Source: UBA724 sp964229545
GTDB lineage: Bacteria; Bacteroidota; Bacteroidia; Flavobacteriales; Flavobacteriaceae
Length of the DNA: 27,920 nt
NCBI GenBank assembly: GCA_964229545.1
Contig: CAXRDP010000036.1
Location: 1 to 27,920 of the forward strand
Direction of reading: 5' to 3'
The position numbers and the translations under genes are program-made. Of the stretch, positions 1 to 9,125 are shown piece after piece. The notes beneath the pieces were generated by a model, which saw nothing but the letters and a program-made list of their open reading frames with translations, was not told the origin of the DNA and did not search any database. Position 1 is the stretch's first letter, and each line of letters begins with the position of its first letter.

Positions 1-1
1 T

Positions 2-2062
2 AAAGTTTCCAAGCCTACAGCTGTGTTGGGTGCAGTGGCTTTTGGCTTTTCGACCTATCTCATTATCATTTTGGGGGTAGGGCACAACACCAAAGCCCTG
101 GCTATGGGATATATGCCTTGGGTGGTTCTAGGGGTCTTGTATCTGCTAAACCACAACTACAAAAATGGCATACCCATCACTGTTTTGGGAACGGCTTTAC
201 AACTACACGCCAATCATTATCAGATGACGTACTATATGCTGTTGTTTGTTGGGATTGTAGTTTTGGTGTTTGGCTATCAGCAGTTCAAAGAAAAATCACT
301 CCCTCTGTTTGCAAAATCTGTGGGCTTGATAGCGTTGTCCATGTTGTTGGCATTGTCATTCAACGCCACCCACTTGTTGGCTACCAAAGAATACAGTGCA
401 GAGAGTACTCGAGGCGACAACCCACTCACTCTCGATTCTGAAGGACTGCCCCTTGTCAAAAGTGATGGACTTGGTTATGATTACATAACTGAATACAGCT
501 ATGGTATTTTGGAATCCATCAACCTTTTGATTCCTCGATTTATGGGCGGTGGAAGTGGGGATCGTTTGGATACCAATTCCAATCTTATGGCTTTCCTGCA
601 AAACATTGACCCGGAAACAGCCCAACAAATCTATAGATACGCAACTCCCTATTGGGGCGATCAGCCTATAGTGGAAGCCCCGGCCTATGTGGGGGCTGTG
701 GTCTTTTTCCTTGCTGTGTTTGGGTTTATGGTGATGCGCAAAACTTGGCGTATCATATTCCTTTCAGGAACCGGGATGTCATTGTTCTTGTCTTGGGGTA
801 AAAATGCAGACTTACTCACGCATTTTCTTATCGATTATATGCCCTTTTACAACAAATTTCGAGCGGTGAGTTCTGCCCAAGTGATTTTGGAATTCTGTCT
901 GCCCATGGCTGCCGTGTTGGGGGTGCATACTTTGCTCACTATTGAAAACCGACCTCAAATCATTCGTTTGTTGAATAAGTCGTTTTTTGGATTTATGGCT
1001 GCAATGGCATTGGTGTTGGGAGCAGCCTACAGCTTTTTAGACTTTCAGTCTGGAAGGGAAGTTTTTGCTGCCTACCCTGAAATTATGACTCCGTTGATTG
1101 AAGATCGCAGACAGTTGTTGGTCGAAGATGTTTTTAGGTCTACTGCATTTGTTTTGATGGCTTATCTGCTCTGCCGCTTCTTAATGGCTACTCCATACCG
1201 ACGCTATGTGGTACCTGCACTTACGCTGCTGCTATTGATTGATTTGTGGTCTTTCAATAGAAACTATGTCAACCAAGATGACTTTGTTCCCAAATCACGT
1301 ATGGAAAAACCCTTTGCGCCCACCACAGCCGATGTGGCCATACAGCGTGACAGCACCCGTTTTCGGGTATTTGAACCCCAATTGGGAATGGCACATGCGA
1401 GAACTGCCTATTTTCACAACACCTTGGGTGGATATCATGGTGCCAAACCGAGACGTATGCAAGACCTGTATGATTTTCACATCTCCAAAGGCCATCAACA
1501 AGTGCTTCATATGCTCAATATTAAATACATCATTCAAGATGAGGAAAACAATCCTTTAGGTGTGGTCCGCAATCCTGATGCTTATGGGAATGCTTGGTTG
1601 GTCAATGAGGTGATTCCTGTGGTGTCTGCCGATGAAGAAATCGGTCTTTTGCAAAGTGCGTCTTTGCAATCCGTTGCTTTGACAACGGACAGCCTTCCAC
1701 AGCTTAAGTTTGAAACAGATGAAACAGCTAATGTTGAATTGATACGTCATAGGGCCAATGCGTTAAAATATAAATTTTCTGCCGCCAAGACCCAATTTGT
1801 GGTGTTTTCAGAAATGTACTACCCGCATGGTTGGAAAGCTTTTTTAAATGGAGAAGAAGTGCCTCACTATCGGGTCAATTATGCCTTACGCGGGTTGATA
1901 GTCCCCCCGGGAAATCATGATATTGCCTTTGTGTTTGATCCCGAAGTAATCCAGACCGGAAATCAGATTCGATTTGCGGGTTATGGTGTGTTTGCCTTGT
2001 GGATGTTGCTCATGTTTGGCCGTCGATTGATTCGTACAATAAATTATAAAGTCAGTGGCTAA
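2..2062 (+). CDS. YfhO family integral membrane protein (5' end outside window)
   Basis: The frame is open from the first bases of the window, so the start codon lies upstream; the visible part is about 686 residues, and YfhO proteins are usually 800 or more. The first half is a series of hydrophobic segments with short loops (for example around residues 10-30, 60-85, 100-120 and 225-265 of the visible part). A soluble stretch of roughly 200 residues follows and a final membrane helix lies close to the C-terminus. The YfhO family is predicted to be a GT-C-like membrane glycosyltransferase acting on the outer face of the inner membrane. The family match is by overall pattern, including the late motif MYYPHGWKAFLNG and the following NYALRG and VPPGNH. 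The last 8 bases overlap the glycosyltransferase gene, so the two are probably translationally coupled in a surface glycan locus. The substrate is unknown. Confidence 0.85.
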   Translation, partial: KVSKPTAVLGAVAFGFSTYLIIILGVGHNTKALAMGYMPWVVLGVLYLLNHNYKNGIPITVLGTALQLHANHYQMTYYMLLFVGIVVLVFGYQQFKEKSLPLFAKSVGLIALSMLLALSFNATHLLATKEYSAESTRGDNPLTLDSEGLPLVKSDGLGYDYITEYSYGILESINLLIPRFMGGGSGDRLDTNSNLMAFLQNIDPETAQQIYRYATPYWGDQPIVEAPAYVGAVVFFLAVFGFMVMRKTWRIIFLSGTGMSLFLSWGKNADLLTHFLIDYMPFYNKFRAVSSAQVILEFCLPMAAVLGVHTLLTIENRPQIIRLLNKSFFGFMAAMALVLGAAYSFLDFQSGREVFAAYPEIMTPLIEDRRQLLVEDVFRSTAFVLMAYLLCRFLMATPYRRYVVPALTLLLLIDLWSFNRNYVNQDDFVPKSRMEKPFAPTTADVAIQRDSTRFRVFEPQLGMAHARTAYFHNTLGGYHGAKPRRMQDLYDFHISKGHQQVLHMLNIKYIIQDEENNPLGVVRNPDAYGNAWLVNEVIPVVSADEEIGLLQSASLQSVALTTDSLPQLKFETDETANVELIRHRANALKYKFSAAKTQFVVFSEMYYPHGWKAFLNGEEVPHYRVNYALRGLIVPPGNHDIAFVFDPEVIQTGNQIRFAGYGVFALWMLLMFGRRLIRTINYKVSG

Positions 2063-3314
2063 AGATTCCAAACAACATGTATTGTTGGTCACTTACTATT
2101 GGCCTCCTGCCGGAGGGTCGGGCGTACAGCGTTGGTTGTTTTTTGTAAAATATTTGGTGGCTTTAGGGCACAAAGTCGATGTGTTGACTGTCTCGGATCC
2201 CACAGCTGCCCCTAAAGACGATAGTTTACTAAGTCATGTCCCTGAGGGGGTTGGTGTGCATCAGATGGCTATTTGGGAGCCGGGTAGGGGATTGTATCAG
2301 TTTGCTTCTGAAGGGCAGCAAAAAATGAATCTCTTTTCACGTTCTGTACGATGGATACGTGCCAACCTTTTCTTTCCAGATGCACGCTATATGTGGATTG
2401 GTAAAGGGAAACGTTGGGTTGGTCGGTATATTAAAACCCATCAACCCGATTGGTTGATTACCACAGGTCCTCCTCACAGTGTTCATATGATAGGCTATGC
2501 CCACCGAAACCGCCCACACACTCGATGGTTGGCTGATTTCAGAGACCCTTGGGCGGAATTTTTTGTCAATCAGTCTTTGCCCATGACTACATGGACTCGC
2601 AAACGTCATCATAAATGGGAAAAGAAAGTCGTGTCAGCGGCCCATCAGGTACTGACAACCACAGAGTCTTTAAAAAAACACTATCAAAAGTGGAACCCAC
2701 AAACAGAAGTTTTATGTAACGGCTTTGAAAAAGTTCTGAAAGGGGAACTTTCAACCGATTTTACACTCTGTTATGCAGGCAGCCTTAAGGCCAACCAATC
2801 CGCAGATGTGGTTTGGGAAGCGATTGAGTCCCTCAGTACTTCGGTACCTGAATTTGGGAAGCAGACAGAAGTGCATATGTATGGCCAAACAGACCCTAGT
2901 CTACATAGGAAAGTGAGCGCCATGGTTCCACACGGTATGGTCACTTGGCATGGCTACCAACCCAAGTCGATTGTAGATGAGGCACTTGCAACTGCACATG
3001 TGTTGTTGTTTTTTGGAAACAATCATGCCAACAGCGACAAGGTAATCAACGCCAAAATTTTTGAATATATGGCTTCAGGAAGACCTGTATTGGCAATAGT
3101 TGAAAGCCATGGGGATTTGTCTGCATTCGTTCAAAAACATAATTTAGGCGTTGTGTTTTTATATTCTGAAAAAGAACAAATTTTGGACTGGCTACGACAA
3201 CAATTCATTGCCTACACAAGAGGAGCATATCCAAAAAACACCCAAATCGACCTTGCGTTCTCTCGTGAAAACCAAACAGCTCAGTTGGCGACACTATTAA
3301 CTAAAAGAACCTAA
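2055..3314 (+). CDS. family 4 glycosyltransferase
   Basis: A cytosolic, GT-B fold glycosyltransferase of 419 residues that probably adds a sugar to a lipid-linked glycan. The N-terminal domain opens with VLLVTYYWPPAGGSGVQRW, the glycine-rich first loop typical of GT4 enzymes. The C-terminal nucleotide-sugar domain contains KIFEYMASGRPVLAI (about residue 335), where the Glu of FEYMA is the usual EX7E-type ligand to the donor. The start is GTG at 2055, inside the end of the YfhO gene; there is no ATG before the conserved first strand. The flippase gene follows after one base. Donor and acceptor cannot be told from sequence. Confidence 0.88.
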   Translation: MAKDSKQHVLLVTYYWPPAGGSGVQRWLFFVKYLVALGHKVDVLTVSDPTAAPKDDSLLSHVPEGVGVHQMAIWEPGRGLYQFASEGQQKMNLFSRSVRWIRANLFFPDARYMWIGKGKRWVGRYIKTHQPDWLITTGPPHSVHMIGYAHRNRPHTRWLADFRDPWAEFFVNQSLPMTTWTRKRHHKWEKKVVSAAHQVLTTTESLKKHYQKWNPQTEVLCNGFEKVLKGELSTDFTLCYAGSLKANQSADVVWEAIESLSTSVPEFGKQTEVHMYGQTDPSLHRKVSAMVPHGMVTWHGYQPKSIVDEALATAHVLLFFGNNHANSDKVINAKIFEYMASGRPVLAIVESHGDLSAFVQKHNLGVVFLYSEKEQILDWLRQQFIAYTRGAYPKNTQIDLAFSRENQTAQLATLLTKRT

Positions 3315-3315
3315 T

Positions 3316-4770
3316 ATGGGAATCGTAGCCAAACAGTCTGCCAAGAACATTGTGGTCATTGCCATTGCTTTTGCCATAGGTGCCATCAATACTTTGGTGT
3401 TTTACCCCATTTTTTTATCGGCAGACCAATACGGCCTTGTGGTATTTCTTTTGGCGAGTTCCAACTTACTAATGCCACTGATTGGTTTTGGCATCAACCA
3501 AACCATTATCAAGTTTTTTAGTTCTTATGATACCGCAGAGGAGCAACGCACTTTTATGTCATCTATCATTTGGTTGCCTTTGGTAGTCGCCCTCGTTGTG
3601 GGTACGTTGGGCACCGTGTTTTACAATATGGTCTCGGAAGCCCTATCTGTCAAGAATCCCGTCATTGGTTCCTATGTGTGGGTTATTTATGTAGTTGCCG
3701 TCGCAACCGCCTATTTTGAGGTGTTTTATGCCTGGGCACGTGTACAGCTCCAAACGGTCTATGGAAACGTACTCAAAGAGGTTTACCCAAGGTTATTTTT
3801 GTTTTTCTTGCTGCTATCAACCTATTTTTTTAACCTCCCCTTTGAGGTCTTTATCTGGGTCTTGGTGTTGGGGTATTTTATCAGATTGACAGCCATGATT
3901 GTTGTTGCTCATAAGTATTATCCGATTTCCTTAAAATTTCACTTGCCCAAAAACAAAAAATCGGTATTGCAATACACACTCTATATTCTGCTGGCGGGTT
4001 CTGCAGGCAGTTTGATCTTGGACATCGATAAGTTTATGATTCCACAGCAGCAAGCCATTTCACAAACCGCTTTTTATGCGGTGGCCATTTTTGCAGCTAC
4101 TGTGGTTGAAGTGCCCTCAAGAGCCATGGCGCAAATATTGAACCCCATTGTTTCTCAAGCCATCAATCAAAACAATTGGGACGAAGTGGCCGCTCTCTAC
4201 AAAAAGAGTGCGCTCAACTTGTTTATAGTAGCGGGATTGTTCTTTTTGTTGGTCAACCTGAATATTGAGCATTTGTACGAATTGCTTCCCAATACAACCT
4301 ATCAAAGCGGTATTTGGGTCGTTTTGGTGATTTCTTTTGCCAAACTATTTTCCATGACATTTGGTTGTGGAACTGCCATTATAGCCAATGCTTCTTTTTA
4401 TAGAATTTCTTTGGTTTTTGCCATTGCTATGGCTTTGATGGTGGTCTTACTCAACTATCTTTGGATTCCACGCTACGGGATTGACGGAGCTGCTTGCGCC
4501 ACTTTGGTGGTGGTCGTGGTTTTTACGGTTGTTAAAATCATCTACCTGTACAACAAACTCAACATGCTTCCTTTTTCGTTCAATATGTTCAAAGTAACCA
4601 TGTTATTGGTTGTTTTAATGGCTTTGGGAGTCTATCTAGATGTGGATGCCCATCCGTTATTGCTAATTGCTATAAAATCGATTGCTATCACATTTATTTA
4701 CAGCCTAGCGGTTTATGGTTTACGCCTTTCAGACGATATCATCCGTTTGGGCAATCGCTTCTTTAGGTAG
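3316..4770 (+). CDS. Wzx-like polysaccharide flippase (MOP superfamily)
   Basis: A 484-residue polytopic membrane protein with about 12-14 hydrophobic helices spread over its whole length and short basic loops, the pattern of the polysaccharide-transport (Wzx/MurJ-like) branch of the MOP flippases. The start region carries a serine/alanine-rich first helix preceded by KQSAKN, as is common in O-antigen flippases. It lies one base after the glycosyltransferase and is the last gene of the glycan block. Its likely role is moving lipid-linked oligosaccharides across the inner membrane. The 3' end overlaps the facing uvrA gene by 42 bases, so the last 13 codons are read on both strands. The assignment to Wzx rather than another MOP member is an inference from the neighbours. 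Confidence 0.85.
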   Translation: MGIVAKQSAKNIVVIAIAFAIGAINTLVFYPIFLSADQYGLVVFLLASSNLLMPLIGFGINQTIIKFFSSYDTAEEQRTFMSSIIWLPLVVALVVGTLGTVFYNMVSEALSVKNPVIGSYVWVIYVVAVATAYFEVFYAWARVQLQTVYGNVLKEVYPRLFLFFLLLSTYFFNLPFEVFIWVLVLGYFIRLTAMIVVAHKYYPISLKFHLPKNKKSVLQYTLYILLAGSAGSLILDIDKFMIPQQQAISQTAFYAVAIFAATVVEVPSRAMAQILNPIVSQAINQNNWDEVAALYKKSALNLFIVAGLFFLLVNLNIEHLYELLPNTTYQSGIWVVLVISFAKLFSMTFGCGTAIIANASFYRISLVFAIAMALMVVLLNYLWIPRYGIDGAACATLVVVVVFTVVKIIYLYNKLNMLPFSFNMFKVTMLLVVLMALGVYLDVDAHPLLLIAIKSIAITFIYSLAVYGLRLSDDIIRLGNRFFR

Positions 4771-7515
4771 AAAGCCATACAAACTCGAGTTAGGGTCATT
4801 GGCCAGATCTAATGGGGTTCCTTGAGCTACCAATTCTCCACCTTTTCTACCACCTTCAGGGCCCAAATCAATAATGTGATCGGCACATGATATCAGCGCC
4901 GTATTGTGTTCGATAACCACAATCGAGTGTCCGTTTCTGATGAGTGCTCTAAAAGAACCTACCAGTTTTTCGATATCGTGCGTGTGAAGACCGGTTGTGG
5001 GTTCATCAAAAAGGAACAAGATTTTTTCTTTCTGACTTCCTTTGGATAAAAAACTCGCCAATTTGATACGCTGTGCTTCCCCGCCCGAAAGGGTAGAGGA
5101 GGATTGACCCAAGGCCACATATCCCATACCAACATCTTTTAGGGGTTTGATCTTATTGACTGCTTTTTGCTGTTGGTGTTGGTCAAAAAATGAGAGCGCC
5201 TCATCCACACTCATGCTTAGCACATCGTGAATATTTTTGTCTGCAAAGCGCACTTCTAACACCTGTTTTTTAAAGCGCTGTCCTTGGCAAGTTTCGCAGG
5301 TGAGCTTGACATCTGCCATAAATTGCATCTCAATGGTCACTTCTCCTTCACCTTTGCAGGTTTCGCAACGTCCTCCGTCTACATTAAATGAAAAATGTTT
5401 TGGACTAAATCCCTTCACCTTAGATGTGCTTTGCTCTGCAAAAAGCTTCCGAATTTCATCATATGCCTTGATATAGGTTACTGGGTTGGAGCGCGACGAC
5501 AACCCAATGGGGTTTTGGTTGATGTACTCCACATGGTCTATAGCATCTATGGCACCTGAAATTTTGCTGTGTTCCCCAATTTTCTCACCATAAATGTCTT
5601 TTTCTCTAAGCAAAGCAGGCCAAAGAATTTGTCGCACCAACGAGCTTTTACCACTTCCAGAAACCCCGGTTACAGCAGTAAGTCTGTTCAAAGGAAAGGC
5701 GACGTCGATGTTTTTGAGATTGTTGGCGCGTGCGCCATGCACCACAATTTCCTTTTTTGATCGCAACAACTTTGGGGTGTGGTTGATGATGCGTTTGCCG
5801 CTCAGGTAATCTGCAGTTAGGCTATTTGATTTTAAAACTTCCTCAAGAGTACCTTGGGCTACCAATTCCCCACCAAATACGCCAGCTTGAGGGCCAATAT
5901 CAATGATGTGGTCGGCCGCACGTATGATGTCTTCGTCGTGCTCAACAACAATGACCGTATTGCCCAAATCACGAAGTTGTTTTAGGATTTTAATAAGGCG
6001 TTGGCTGTCTTTTGGGTGTAAGCCAATGCTGGGTTCGTCGAGGATGTACAAAGACCCCACCAAACTACTTCCTAAAGAAGTCGCTAGATTGATGCGTTGA
6101 GATTCGCCCCCCGAAAGGCTGTTGGATTTTCGATTGAGTGTTAAGTATGACAAGCCTACATCCATCAAAAATTGGATTCTGTTTTTGATTTCAATCAAAA
6201 GACGTTCTGCAACTTCTTCCTCATAAGGGGTGAGTATTAAACTGTCAAAAAAAGTGCTTAGTTTATCAATGGGCATATCTACCAAATCGCTAATGGTAGC
6301 ACCGTTGATTTTCACGTAATTGGCTTCAGGGCACAACCGCAGTCCATGACATGCATCACAACGTGTACGCCCACGGTATCGAGAAAGCATCACACGGTTT
6401 TGTATTTTGTATTTTTTGGCTTCCAGTTTGTCGAAGAAATATCGGATTCCCTTAAAATATTTGCTGCCGTCCCATAACAAATCTTTTTGTGGTTGGGTCA
6501 ATTCAAAATAGGGTTTGTGAATCGGAAAGTTGCATTCGTGGGCGTTTTCTACAAAACTTTTCCAATAGCGCTTGCCTTTGTCGGTGCGCCAAGGAGCGAC
6601 AGCTCCTTCAAATACAGAAAGTGAGGTGTTGGGCACGACCAAGTCGTGATCGATTCCGATTAGGTCTCCATAACCTTCGCACTTTGGGCAAGCGCCCAAA
6701 GGGTTATTAAAGCTAAATAAGTGCACAGTCGGTTCTGTAAACCGCATACCGTCACGTTCAAAACGATTGCTAAAGGTCTCTTGGCTTTGGTCTTCTGGAA
6801 AGAATAACGAAAGAGAACCTTTCCCTTCAAAAAAAGCGGTTTCTACCGAGTCCGCCAATCGATGTAGAAAACTTTCTTCGTGCTGCATCACCACCCGGTC
6901 TACTACCAATTCAAAATTACCTTTGATTTCTTCGTCAAAGCCTTGAATACGAGCAATCTCCCCATCAACCCTGATGCGCGCATAGCCTTGTTGAGAGAGA
7001 AGTTTTAGCACTTGGTCCGATGATCGTTCTTTTAGTTCTACAGGTGCTAGTAGTATGCATTTGGTGCCTTCGGGTAATTTTTTGAGTGTATCAATGACAT
7101 TTTCCACGCTGTCTTTGGTGACCTTCTCCCCAGAAATGGGCGAGTAGGTGGTTCCGATGCGTGCATATAGAAGTTTGAGGTAGTCATAGATTTCGGTGGT
7201 GGTGCCAACCGTCGATCGTGGATTGGTAGAATTTACCTTTTGTTCTATAGCCACTGCCGGAGCAATCCCTTCGATTTTGTCTACCAAAGGTTTGTCCAGC
7301 CGACCTAAAAATTGACGGGCATAAGAAGAAAGACTCTCCACATACCTACGTTGGCCTTCTGCATAAAGCGTATCAAAAGCCAAGCTCGATTTTCCTGAGC
7401 CTGATAAACCGGTGATAACCACCAATTTCCTTCTTGGAATATCGATATCGATATTTTTCAGGTTGTGCATTTTTGCACCCCGTATCCGAATCACTTTTTC
7501 TTTCTCTTCTGCCAA
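4729..7515 (-). CDS. uvrA: excinuclease ABC subunit A (UvrA)
   Basis: The damage-recognition ATPase of nucleotide excision repair, 928 residues and near the family's usual 940. It has two ABC modules. Module one has Walker A GLSGSGKSS (residues 36-44), signature LSGGESQRINLA and Walker B LYILDEPSIGLH. Module two has GVSGSGKSS, LSGGEAQRIKLA and LFLFDEPTTGLH. Cysteine pairs of the zinc modules are present: CPKC and CDAC in the first half, and CETC...CETC in the second. An in-frame TAA lies directly before the TTG at 7515, and the next ATG is at residue 16, inside the conserved GAKMHNLKNID motif. The start must therefore be TTG (7515) or the GTG at codon 8. The 3' end runs 42 bases into the convergent flippase gene. 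Confidence 0.97.
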   Translation of the reverse strand: MAEEKEKVIRIRGAKMHNLKNIDIDIPRRKLVVITGLSGSGKSSLAFDTLYAEGQRRYVESLSSYARQFLGRLDKPLVDKIEGIAPAVAIEQKVNSTNPRSTVGTTTEIYDYLKLLYARIGTTYSPISGEKVTKDSVENVIDTLKKLPEGTKCILLAPVELKERSSDQVLKLLSQQGYARIRVDGEIARIQGFDEEIKGNFELVVDRVVMQHEESFLHRLADSVETAFFEGKGSLSLFFPEDQSQETFSNRFERDGMRFTEPTVHLFSFNNPLGACPKCEGYGDLIGIDHDLVVPNTSLSVFEGAVAPWRTDKGKRYWKSFVENAHECNFPIHKPYFELTQPQKDLLWDGSKYFKGIRYFFDKLEAKKYKIQNRVMLSRYRGRTRCDACHGLRLCPEANYVKINGATISDLVDMPIDKLSTFFDSLILTPYEEEVAERLLIEIKNRIQFLMDVGLSYLTLNRKSNSLSGGESQRINLATSLGSSLVGSLYILDEPSIGLHPKDSQRLIKILKQLRDLGNTVIVVEHDEDIIRAADHIIDIGPQAGVFGGELVAQGTLEEVLKSNSLTADYLSGKRIINHTPKLLRSKKEIVVHGARANNLKNIDVAFPLNRLTAVTGVSGSGKSSLVRQILWPALLREKDIYGEKIGEHSKISGAIDAIDHVEYINQNPIGLSSRSNPVTYIKAYDEIRKLFAEQSTSKVKGFSPKHFSFNVDGGRCETCKGEGEVTIEMQFMADVKLTCETCQGQRFKKQVLEVRFADKNIHDVLSMSVDEALSFFDQHQQQKAVNKIKPLKDVGMGYVALGQSSSTLSGGEAQRIKLASFLSKGSQKEKILFLFDEPTTGLHTHDIEKLVGSFRALIRNGHSIVVIEHNTALISCADHIIDLGPEGGRKGGELVAQGTPLDLANDPNSSLYGFLPKEAIAQTDDIV

Positions 7516-7578
7516 TTAATTTTTGTTTTTAAATAAAAACCAAGCGTTAAAAATACTTATTTACACCCATTTTTAACC

Positions 7579-7612
7579 TTGTTTTTATATTAAAATTCAT
7601 TTCCTATCTTTG
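7579..7612 (+). promoter_or_regulatory. Bacteroidota-type promoter for the ECF sigma gene
   Basis: A TTG at 7579-7581 and TATCTTTG at 7605-7612, separated by 23 bases, fit the Bacteroidota consensus TTG-(about 17-23)-TAnnTTTG. Transcription would begin near 7619 and give a leader of about 60 bases before the ATG at 7680. The 164-base region 7516-7679 is AT-rich and otherwise shows only this signal. Confidence 0.6.
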
Positions 7613-7679
7613 TATCAAACACTTCGCCTATCGCATAGATTTACTTTTTTAAACCGATTGTTTAAACAAATGTATATCT

Positions 7680-8258
7680 ATGGTACCTCAAGATTCAGTT
7701 CTTATTTCAGATTACCTCAATGGTAACAACGCTTCTTTTGAGCGTTTGCTAACACGTTACAAAAACCGAGTGTATGGTTTTGTGTATGCAAAAGTCAATA
7801 ATGCATCACTAGCAGATGACATCTTCCAAGATACCTTTATAAAGGTGGTAAAAACCCTTCAAGCGGGAAACTACAAGGAAGAAGGACGTTTTTTGTCTTG
7901 GGTGTTGCGCATTGCCCACAACCTGATTGTCGACCACTATCGAAAGAGCAATCGCATGCCCAAATATGAGTCAAGTCGAGAGGAGTTCGATGTCGTAGCC
8001 AACCTATCAGAGCCCGGAGTAAATGTGGAATTTCAACTAATTGAAAATCAAATTCACACAGATTTGGTCACTCTTATTGATGAGCTTCCGGACAACCAAA
8101 AAGAAGTGCTACAAATGCGACTCTACCAAGACATGAGTTTTAAGGATATTGCTGACAACACAGGAGTGAGCATCAATACCGCTTTGGGCCGTATGCGATA
8201 TGCCGTTATCAACCTTCGTAAGATGATAGAGGAGCGCAATTTGATTTTTACACAATAA
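7680..8258 (+). CDS. ECF-type RNA polymerase sigma factor (sigma-70 family)
   Basis: A 192-residue sigma factor with only regions 2 and 4. Region 2 covers about residues 20-95, with the core-binding motif ADDIFQDTFIKV and the promoter-recognition helix containing FLSWVLRIAHNLIVDHYRK. Region 4 covers about residues 125-180, with LPDNQKEVLQMR and the helix-turn-helix around FKDIADNTGVSINTALGRMR. No anti-sigma factor gene follows. Instead a 46-codon gene lies 36 bases downstream on the same strand. The gene has its own TAnnTTTG promoter and a roughly 60-base leader. Its regulon cannot be inferred from this window. Confidence 0.93.
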   Translation: MVPQDSVLISDYLNGNNASFERLLTRYKNRVYGFVYAKVNNASLADDIFQDTFIKVVKTLQAGNYKEEGRFLSWVLRIAHNLIVDHYRKSNRMPKYESSREEFDVVANLSEPGVNVEFQLIENQIHTDLVTLIDELPDNQKEVLQMRLYQDMSFKDIADNTGVSINTALGRMRYAVINLRKMIEERNLIFTQ

Positions 8259-8294
8259 TTTTTTGATTGATTCGTTTGATGTGTAAAGGACTGT

Positions 8295-8435
8295 ATGCAA
8301 AAACTTTACACACCATTTTCACATCACGAATCACAAAAACCTTCTGAAAAAGCGCTTAGGTTCATCTTGGATTTTGCCGCTTCCCATCGTGGTTTTTCTA
8401 TAGACAAGGGGCGTTCGGGCGTCAATTTGAACTAG
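8295..8435 (+). CDS. small protein of 46 residues downstream of the sigma factor
   Basis: An ATG-initiated frame of 46 codons. It begins MQKLYTPFSHHE, continues with KPSEKALRFILDFAASHRG, which should form an amphipathic helix, and ends VNLN. It has no signal peptide or membrane segment. The start is 36 bases after the sigma factor stop on the same strand, so co-transcription is likely. The last 14 bases overlap the end of the convergent endonuclease III gene, the same tail-to-tail arrangement as other genes here. I believe similar short proteins with a PSxxxLxFxLxxA helix follow sigma genes in flavobacteria, but this is from memory and unchecked. It could bind the sigma factor; that is only a suggestion. 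Confidence 0.6.
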   Translation: MQKLYTPFSHHESQKPSEKALRFILDFAASHRGFSIDKGRSGVNLN

Positions 8436-9084
8436 ATTTTTTATGATAATTGCTAAGGACTGTCTTTCTGCCAATGGTGTGGGTGATGATGTCTTTTTCC
8501 AAATCCCAACCCCTAGCTGGAGAATATTCCCTTCCGTACCATATGATTTGTAAGTGAAGGTCGTTCCATCGGTCCTCAGGAAACAAGCGTTTGGCATCTT
8601 TTTCGGTCTGCACTACATTTTTCCCGTTGCTAAAGCCCCAACGGTACATGAGCCTGTGTATATGGGTATCCACTGGAAAAGCCGGCACCCCAAATGCTTG
8701 CGACATCACCACGCTTGCGGTTTTGTGCCCCACGGCCGGAAGGGCTTCCAGTGCTTCAAAATCAGGGGGAACTTGCCCGCCGTATTTTTCTATTAGGATA
8801 TGTGACAGGCCGTGGATGCCTTTGGCTTTTTGAGGGGAAAGTCCAACAGGCTTGATAATCTCGCGAATCTCTTCTACACTAAGTTTGACCATGTCGTATG
8901 GGTTATCTGCGCGCTTAAACAGTGATGGCGTGGTTTTGTTGACACGCACATCGGTGCTTTGGGCGGATAAAAGCACTGCTATCAAAAGCGTGTAAGGGTC
9001 TTTGTGGTCCAAAGGTATGGGTATACTGGGATACAGTTTGTCCAAGGTTTTCATCACAAAAGCTACCTTTTCAGCTTTGTTCAT
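8422..9084 (-). CDS. nth: endonuclease III (Nth) lacking the iron-sulfur cluster
   Basis: A 220-residue DNA glycosylase/AP lyase for oxidised pyrimidines in base excision repair. The helix-hairpin-helix and catalytic region reads LPAVGHKTASVVMSQAFG...PVDTHIHR, with catalytic Lys121 and Asp139. The C-terminal [4Fe-4S] loop of classical Nth (C-x6-C-x2-C-x5-C) is missing. The matching place reads GREYSPARGWD, with Ser188 where many Bacteroidota homologues have one remaining Cys, and the whole protein contains no cysteine. I chose the ATG at 9084 over an upstream TTG at 9102, because MNKAEKVAFV matches the usual beginning. It overlaps the small gene at 8295-8435 by 14 bases. Confidence 0.92.
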   Translation of the reverse strand: MNKAEKVAFVMKTLDKLYPSIPIPLDHKDPYTLLIAVLLSAQSTDVRVNKTTPSLFKRADNPYDMVKLSVEEIREIIKPVGLSPQKAKGIHGLSHILIEKYGGQVPPDFEALEALPAVGHKTASVVMSQAFGVPAFPVDTHIHRLMYRWGFSNGKNVVQTEKDAKRLFPEDRWNDLHLQIIWYGREYSPARGWDLEKDIITHTIGRKTVLSNYHKKSSSN

Positions 9085-9099
9085 AATTTGTATTTTTAT

Positions 9100-9107
9100 C
9101 AAAAATA
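9100..9107 (-). promoter_or_regulatory. TAnnTTTG promoter element for nth
   Basis: On the minus strand this reads TATTTTTG, matching TAnnTTTG, and ends 15 bases before the nth ATG. Transcription about 7 bases downstream would leave a leader of under 10 bases. The -33 TTG is not well placed (24 bases upstream), so the call rests on the core motif and on the same spacing at other genes here. Confidence 0.4.
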
Positions 9108-9125
9108 AATTTAAAAAATTAAGCT

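Noticed and set aside
7667..7674. Minus-strand TACATTTG as a uvrA promoter
   Set aside because: It fits the octamer but lies about 150 bases from the uvrA start and lacks a good -33 element; chance matches are expected in AT-rich DNA.
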